From Tubiluchus corallicola (taxonomy: Eukaryota > Priapulida > Priapulimorpha > Priapulimorphida > Tubiluchidae): a DNA stretch of 22,158 bases. The notes under the pieces were generated by a model. That model searched no databases, was not told where the DNA came from, and saw nothing but the letters and a program-made list of their open reading frames with translations. Below, piece by piece: positions 17,760-22,158 of this stretch. The first letter of the stretch is position 1. Each line of letters begins with the position of its first letter. The stretch spans positions 684,001 through 706,158 of the forward strand of contig JAQGDQ010000079.1 in the NCBI GenBank assembly GCA_030141605.1, given 5' to 3'. The translations under genes were made by a program, and so were the position numbers.

Positions 17760-18690
17760 AAACTGATAACCAAGACAAGTTCTAATTTGCAGTCACATAG
17801 TAAATATAGAAATGTTGCGTTGTTATACTTTAATAGTTAGCTTATCTATTAATAAATTATGTCATATATCAATTTAACTATTTATACAAAAATGGTTAAG
17901 TTTCAAAAACAAAAATAAAAACAAAAAAGAGTTGAAAGTTTGCGCCCTTTATAGGTTGCGACTTGTGAGGCTCTAAATACGAACTTATTTAACTTATGAG
18001 TAAATCTTACACTGGTCATGCACATAAATACTGAAATGAGATAAAATTTTAGTACTTTAATGAATGTATCTGGTAGTTTCCATTTAGTGTACGACGTGAA
18101 AAGCAATTTTGCCATGTAAATTTTGCGTTCTCTATAGGGCACGACGCATAACAAATATTGAAACGGTGTGGGGGAGGTTGAATCCTATACTACTTCTTAT
18201 ATTTCATTTCCTGTATTTTTGTCGTCTCTATGGCAAAAGCACTTTCGAATAACCACATTTTGGCATTTCGCAAAACCTCATCCACTCTCTAGTTGACTAT
18301 CTCTAACGGTATAATGGCAAACCAGCACTGCCTGAACATCGGGGTTAAAATAATATTATAACATCAACACAATTATCAGACAAAGAATAGAGACAAGATA
18401 CCTGACGTATACAGACGACCGCAGAAAATTTCATCGTATTTTAGGGCAGCTTTTCAGTCTTCACTGAATTGCTTTTGAGCCTCTTTCTAGTTTCTGGGCA
18501 CTAAAAAAAGTCTCCCTTAAAATGTTATTTCTTGAACAATTTCATAATCTGGATTACTTTGACAATTCTAGAATTGTATCGCAATAAAATATTATAAAAA
18601 GTGGAACAAAAAATGTTAGAGTTTAAAATATATTCAAATAAATTGTGCATGCACAAAAGTTTATAATTATATAATACTTTCTATATATAA
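17760..18690. other. Non-coding stretch with one AT-rich hairpin
   Basis: CACAAAAGTTTATA (about 18653) and TATATAAACTTGTG (about 18684) form an imperfect hairpin. The 83-codon minus-strand frame at 17903-18154 has no ATG start and no recognised domain. Nothing else is supported. Confidence 0.5.
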
Positions 18691-18692
18691 AC

Positions 18693-19261
18693 TTGTGTAA
18701 AAGAATTAGTACACACATATTGCTTAACCATATTTGGGAAAGTCAGGGTATGTTCTCTCATAAACGCTTTCTCAAAAAATTGGATGAAAGTATAAAAAGT
18801 AATTATGTACAATTACGGAAAAATGAAATCTACGACGATAATAAAATTGATGGTCAAAATTAATAACGAAAATATAGAAGTTTTAAAATGCACCACCAAT
18901 TAGAGAACTGTTTGCTTTTTGATCTCAATGAATACGCCGTAACTAAATACACCAATCTTAGAATTAGGTCCCATTCGTCCTACATTGAAAATGGGAGATA
19001 TCATAAACCAAGAAAAATTCCTGTATATAATCGCATCTTTACATTTTGCAATACAAATGAAATTGAAGCTGAACTATACACTTCGTGACTAGATGTTCTT
19101 TTTACACTGACTTGAGAGTTATATTTTATAATAAAGTAAATGCAATGGGTACTAGAATTTGATAATGATGAATTTGATATTAATGATAATGATAAATTTG
19201 TTTTCACATGAGTAATAATGGCATAGAGTTTGTAAATTCTGTCCAAAAGGCATTCCAATAG
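18693..19261 (+). pseudogene. LINE reverse-transcriptase protein, C-terminal relic
   Basis: This is the C-terminal end of a non-LTR retrotransposon pol protein, clearly broken. In order one sees IWESQG and FLKKLDES (the W..Q...FL..L region); then two adjacent stops (TAATAA, 18861-18866) in the same frame; then YRSFKM, LRIRSHSSYIENGRYHKP and RIFTFCNTNEIEAEL, the familiar SH..IE.GR...R.C..C....IEDE.HF block. In that zinc-knuckle-like block the first Cys is Phe and the His is Tyr. After a shift near 19080 the next frame continues FVTRCSFYTDLRVIFYNK, and after a GATAAT-rich insertion MSNNGIEFVNSVQKAFQ, ending in TAG. The usual endonuclease and RT catalytic domains are absent, so the copy is 5'-truncated. 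The clade is not assigned. Confidence 0.85.
19158..19200. repeat. Short GATAAT/GAATTT simple repeat inside the LINE relic
   Basis: Repeated TTTGATAATGATGA, TTTGATATTAATGATAATGA words add stops between the last two recognisable segments of the LINE protein, so this is probably a local expansion after insertion. Confidence 0.6.
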
Positions 19262-19860
19262 GTTTCGACTTGAATAAAATTATAATAGAAAATAATGTTA
19301 CCCTGAAAGATGTACGCAGAAATTTTCATGTGTTATCTCGTAAGATTATGAAAGGAACCGATTTAACTTTCTGGTAGCTAGCGACAATTAACTTAGCAAA
19401 AGATTGCATAAGCTGTATAGAAAATAGGAATTTTAATTTGTTATCAAAGTATCAGTTGAGAAAAACGTTAGAGTATGTGGTGTCTTTTTAATTAATTGCT
19501 TTGTTTTCTTGTGTAAACAATACCCGTGGCTTTTTGTAGTTGTCAGTGTTTAATTTCATTTTACTTTTGCTACTAGTCTACTAATTTCTTTTAATTGAAC
19601 CACTTATGTAACTTGACTGTACAAGTGTGTTAGAGAGTCTTTGTTTTTAATTACTAATGTTCTGCTACCGTGCAAGAATAATAACTAATAACTGTATTAC
19701 AATTGTTGTCGTAAAACTTTTTTTTCAATATTTTGCTGCTTGTATGTATGTAGCTTTTGTGTAGAATATTTTCGTTGTTGAAGTCGTAACCGTTTTGTAA
19801 AATATTGTATATGTACGCATTCTGCTGTACTAATAAAACAAGAAATATGCGCGACGTATA
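19262..19860 (+). other. Probable LINE 3' untranslated region (uncertain)
   Basis: AT-rich, without coding signal, directly downstream of the LINE relic's last codon. AATAAA at 19832-19837 could be its polyadenylation signal. No A-tail or target duplication is visible, so the end is a guess. Confidence 0.3.
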
Positions 19861-20675
19861 ATAAATTATAATTTAATCAATATAAAAGAGTACTTTTCTG
19901 TAAAAGTTAAAACATACAATAACCACTTCTGTGGAACGGTTTAACAAGATGGTCAAGGTTTGACAATGTACGGCAACTTTTGATCTCGTGCACAACACTG
20001 ATCACTTGAGCCCCATTCTTGGAATGGGTTCAGTCACGTAATAACAAAGTGTATTTAACTCTTAGAATGATTTTTACGAGTTTCTGCCAACCACAGGTCT
20101 TGTAAGTTATTTCAACCGGTAGTAGTTGTTTTAATATGAACTTGTGTTGCTTTAAGCTGATAGAGTATCTGACTGAGTGAGAAATAGTTTTTAGACTTAT
20201 GTATATGCAATATAATTAAGTGTATCATCATAAAGCTTCGGTTTCTAAATCCAGTTTCTGGCCCAAACATTATTGATTATATCATAGTATTATAACAGAT
20301 ACTGCTGAAATAAAAAACTGTTTCAAATAATTTTATAATTAGCAGCAAACATCCCAGTAAAACCATCACTTACTTTAATTATGCTATTTATTATGTTATA
20401 ATGAGAACAATAACAAAAAATATAAAGGATGAAAATAATACCTTGCGTGACTATGACTGTGTCGCTAACAAACTGTCTAGTTCTGTCGAGCCTGTTGTGC
20501 GTTATCTTACATGCAAGATGCTATGCTATATTCACGTTTACACGTTGAATAATTTAAAATATGGGCGTATATATACCTTGTGTGTCCTAATCATATTTTA
20601 GTTAGCTGATTAAGGAATACAATGCTAAGGTTATGTAAATTTTAATTTGCATAAATAATGAAAAGTTACCTGTCG
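19861..20675. other. Non-coding stretch with one small hairpin
   Basis: CCCATTC-TTG-GAATGGG at 20012-20028 is a perfect 7-bp hairpin. The 66-codon frame at 20401-20601 starts with ATG but has no recognised domain. Confidence 0.5.
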
Positions 20676-20680
20676 CAGTC

Positions 20681-20740
20681 TTGAACTCATACCATTGTAC
20701 AGATGCAAAATAGATGCATGTGAACTGAGTACTTCCATTT
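20681..20740 (-). pseudogene. tRNA-like fragment (possible SINE head)
   Basis: On the minus strand TACTCAGTTCACATGC resembles an A box (TAGCTCAGTTGG), and GAGTTCAAGACT resembles a B box, 43 bases apart. The tRNA identity is unclear, and it is too diverged for a functional tRNA. Confidence 0.3.
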
Positions 20741-20744
20741 CAAA

Positions 20745-21260
20745 CAGCCAAAGAGAGAAAAACACAGGTGCGCCGATTACAATAGAAATTTAAATTCACT
20801 GATTGATGAACGACCTTCCTGTCAGATAATGTAAATATTTAAAATTGAAATGTCTAAACGTTTGTTCATAAAAGTGTAATTAAATGGGTTCCTGTGATTC
20901 CTGTCAATTTCTATCCCACTGAGAAATACTCACTTTTCTTGCCTTTCTCCGCAAGCATTTTATGCATGCGACGCACAATACGAGATGACGACTGCCTATT
21001 ACGCTCTAAATGGAACCTTAATGTTGTGGTTACAGAAGTACTTATATTATAGTTGTTAGTTTGTAAAATCATTATTTAATAACAAATATTTTCAATATTT
21101 GAATTAAATCAGTTGTCCATAACACTATATGTTATTATCTTATAACGAACTAATATGGACATGTCTTGAATTGGCAGAAACCAAGAACGAGGATGAACCT
21201 ATCAGCATTATTTTTAAGCGGCATATACATAAACCTATAATGGTCAAATCTAGTGATGAA
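20745..21260. other. Non-coding stretch, nothing identified
   Basis: No supported feature. Confidence 0.55.
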
Positions 21261-21264
21261 ATAG

Positions 21265-21702
21265 ATCCTATACTGTACTTTCCTTCTTGAACCACGGTAT
21301 AATTTAAGCAGTTCTAATAGAATAAAAATGAGCTTATCTGCCTTAGAAAATCAGCTCTTCAAGTACACCCTGGACCTCTGCGGTCATGTCAAATGCCAGT
21401 TTGTTAGAAAACTCTTTCAAAATGCTCACTTAGGCCTACATCCTGAAGCTGGATTGAAAAAAGTGACAGGTTGATTTACTATAGGAGCCTATTAAAATGT
21501 CGCTGTGCGATTTAATGAATTTAAAACGAATTGAAATTTCGTCGGTCAAAATCCGTTGTGTCCAACTGATTGTCCATTCATTACAAAAAACACATCCATC
21601 ATTCTGCAGACAAAAAATAAAGGAAAGTCAAGGATGACTTCCCGACGAAGCGGCGCATGTAGGAGCAAAAGTGATGGCAATAGAAGACGTGGCGATATTT
21701 GA
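21265..21702 (+). pseudogene. Broken ORF, possibly a pogo/Tigger-like transposase N-terminal part
   Basis: One frame stays recognisably protein-like for 146 codons with only three internal stops (21472 TGA, a TAA near 21508, and 21532 TGA), far fewer than expected at random. The 48-codon segment from the ATG at 21328 (SALENQLFKYTLDLCG, FVRKLFQNAHLGLHP, KKVTG) uses many C-ending codons and is GC-richer than its surroundings. Its pattern (E..L..Y.L...G....VR+L...A...HP...K..G) loosely matches the CENP-B-type DNA-binding region of pogo/Tigger transposases. The later part (NFVGQNPLCPTDC, then a basic MTSRRSGACRSKSDGNRRR) is unassigned. The family call is from memory and tentative; the reading as a decayed ORF is stronger. 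Confidence 0.4.
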
Positions 21703-21704
21703 TT

Positions 21705-22158
21705 GATTTAAATAATTGTTTTATGAACTCCACTTATAATTTCTTTATAAATTAGAATGACCTAGCTTATATAAACTCTGAATGACCACAGCTGCTGTCC
21801 ACTGTAGTAAAACTCAGACATGCCTATACGCACCGCGACGAATGCCTGATTTTTTTCACACCCCAAGGGGGTAGGAGCCAAACTTTTTTCTAAATAAGAC
21901 AGGTGGGTGACGGGAGAGTTTTTATTCATTTGCTAATACCCTGGTTCTTTGTTGGAAGATCGTCCTTATCCGCCTAACGGTGTGAACAATTGACCTCGAC
22001 CAAATTTTCATTAAGTTGCCCTATCATTTTTAGCTAATTATAGGTAGTCGTGGCGGCGCCCGGTTAGACTGCCATGATCAATGAGATATAGAAAGCCCCA
22101 GGACGAACAAGAGCCGCAAGTAATGCTACAGGTTCTTTAGTGGATTTTCAGAATTGTA
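21705..22158. other. Non-coding stretch; GC-richer end
   Basis: 22040-22130 is GC-richer and holds short open frames on both strands (for example KEPVALLAALVRPGAFYISL on the minus strand), possibly the edge of something that continues beyond the window. Nothing can be named. Confidence 0.45.

Noticed and set aside
19001-19258. 85-codon minus-strand ORF
   Set aside because: Shadow of the plus-strand LINE relic, whose motifs are recognisable.

Overview
The window looks like AT-rich nuclear DNA of a metazoan, most likely an invertebrate; the species cannot be told from sequence. I see no bacterial or phage organisation: no dense ORFs, ribosome-binding sites, operons or CRISPR array. The longest open frames are near what chance allows for this base composition, and no complete protein-coding gene is visible. 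What can be supported is repeat DNA and transposon debris, plus a few low-confidence candidate exons defined only by an open frame between good splice sites.

Layout: 1-2250 is mostly featureless, with one exon-like stretch (583-763). From 2258 to 3900 lie a decayed ~15-bp repeat, a 7-bp tandem repeat, a pair of ~100-bp inverted repeat arms (2934-3031 and 3349-3448) and a 300-bp purine tract. From 5070 to 6100 there are two weak coding candidates. At 6735-6850 is the first of two related tRNA-headed SINE-like copies; its relative is at 11180-11290. At 7818-7948 is a 5S-rRNA-like block followed directly by a perfect 6-bp hairpin with a TTCG loop. From 9240 to 11150 come a tRNA-Arg-like fragment, a long (TTCTC)n satellite and a (TGACA)n satellite. 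At 11434-11886 is a compact element made of two inverted arms and bounded by a perfect 13-bp direct repeat, the best-defined insertion here. From 12270 to 12950 are a GC-richer block with open frames on both strands, a 57-base exon-like segment and two perfect palindromes. At 13966-14021 and 17700-17750 are minus-strand tRNA-like heads. At 14443-14820 is a decayed 17-bp-period minisatellite. At 16248-16574 is the cleanest exon-like open frame, on the minus strand. At 18693-19261 is a clear relic of the C-terminal end of a LINE reverse-transcriptase protein, and at 21265-21702 a broken plus-strand ORF that may be a pogo/Tigger-like transposase.

These pieces do not work together as a pathway. 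The window reads as a gene-poor interval or a very large intron holding several generations of retroelements: LINE, tRNA-derived and 5S-like SINEs, and Penelope-like candidates. The most interesting items are the two inverted-arm elements that share a CTGA(A/T)GA...CGAAA core layout, the 5S-like/UUCG block, the two-copy SINE family and the 17-bp minisatellite.
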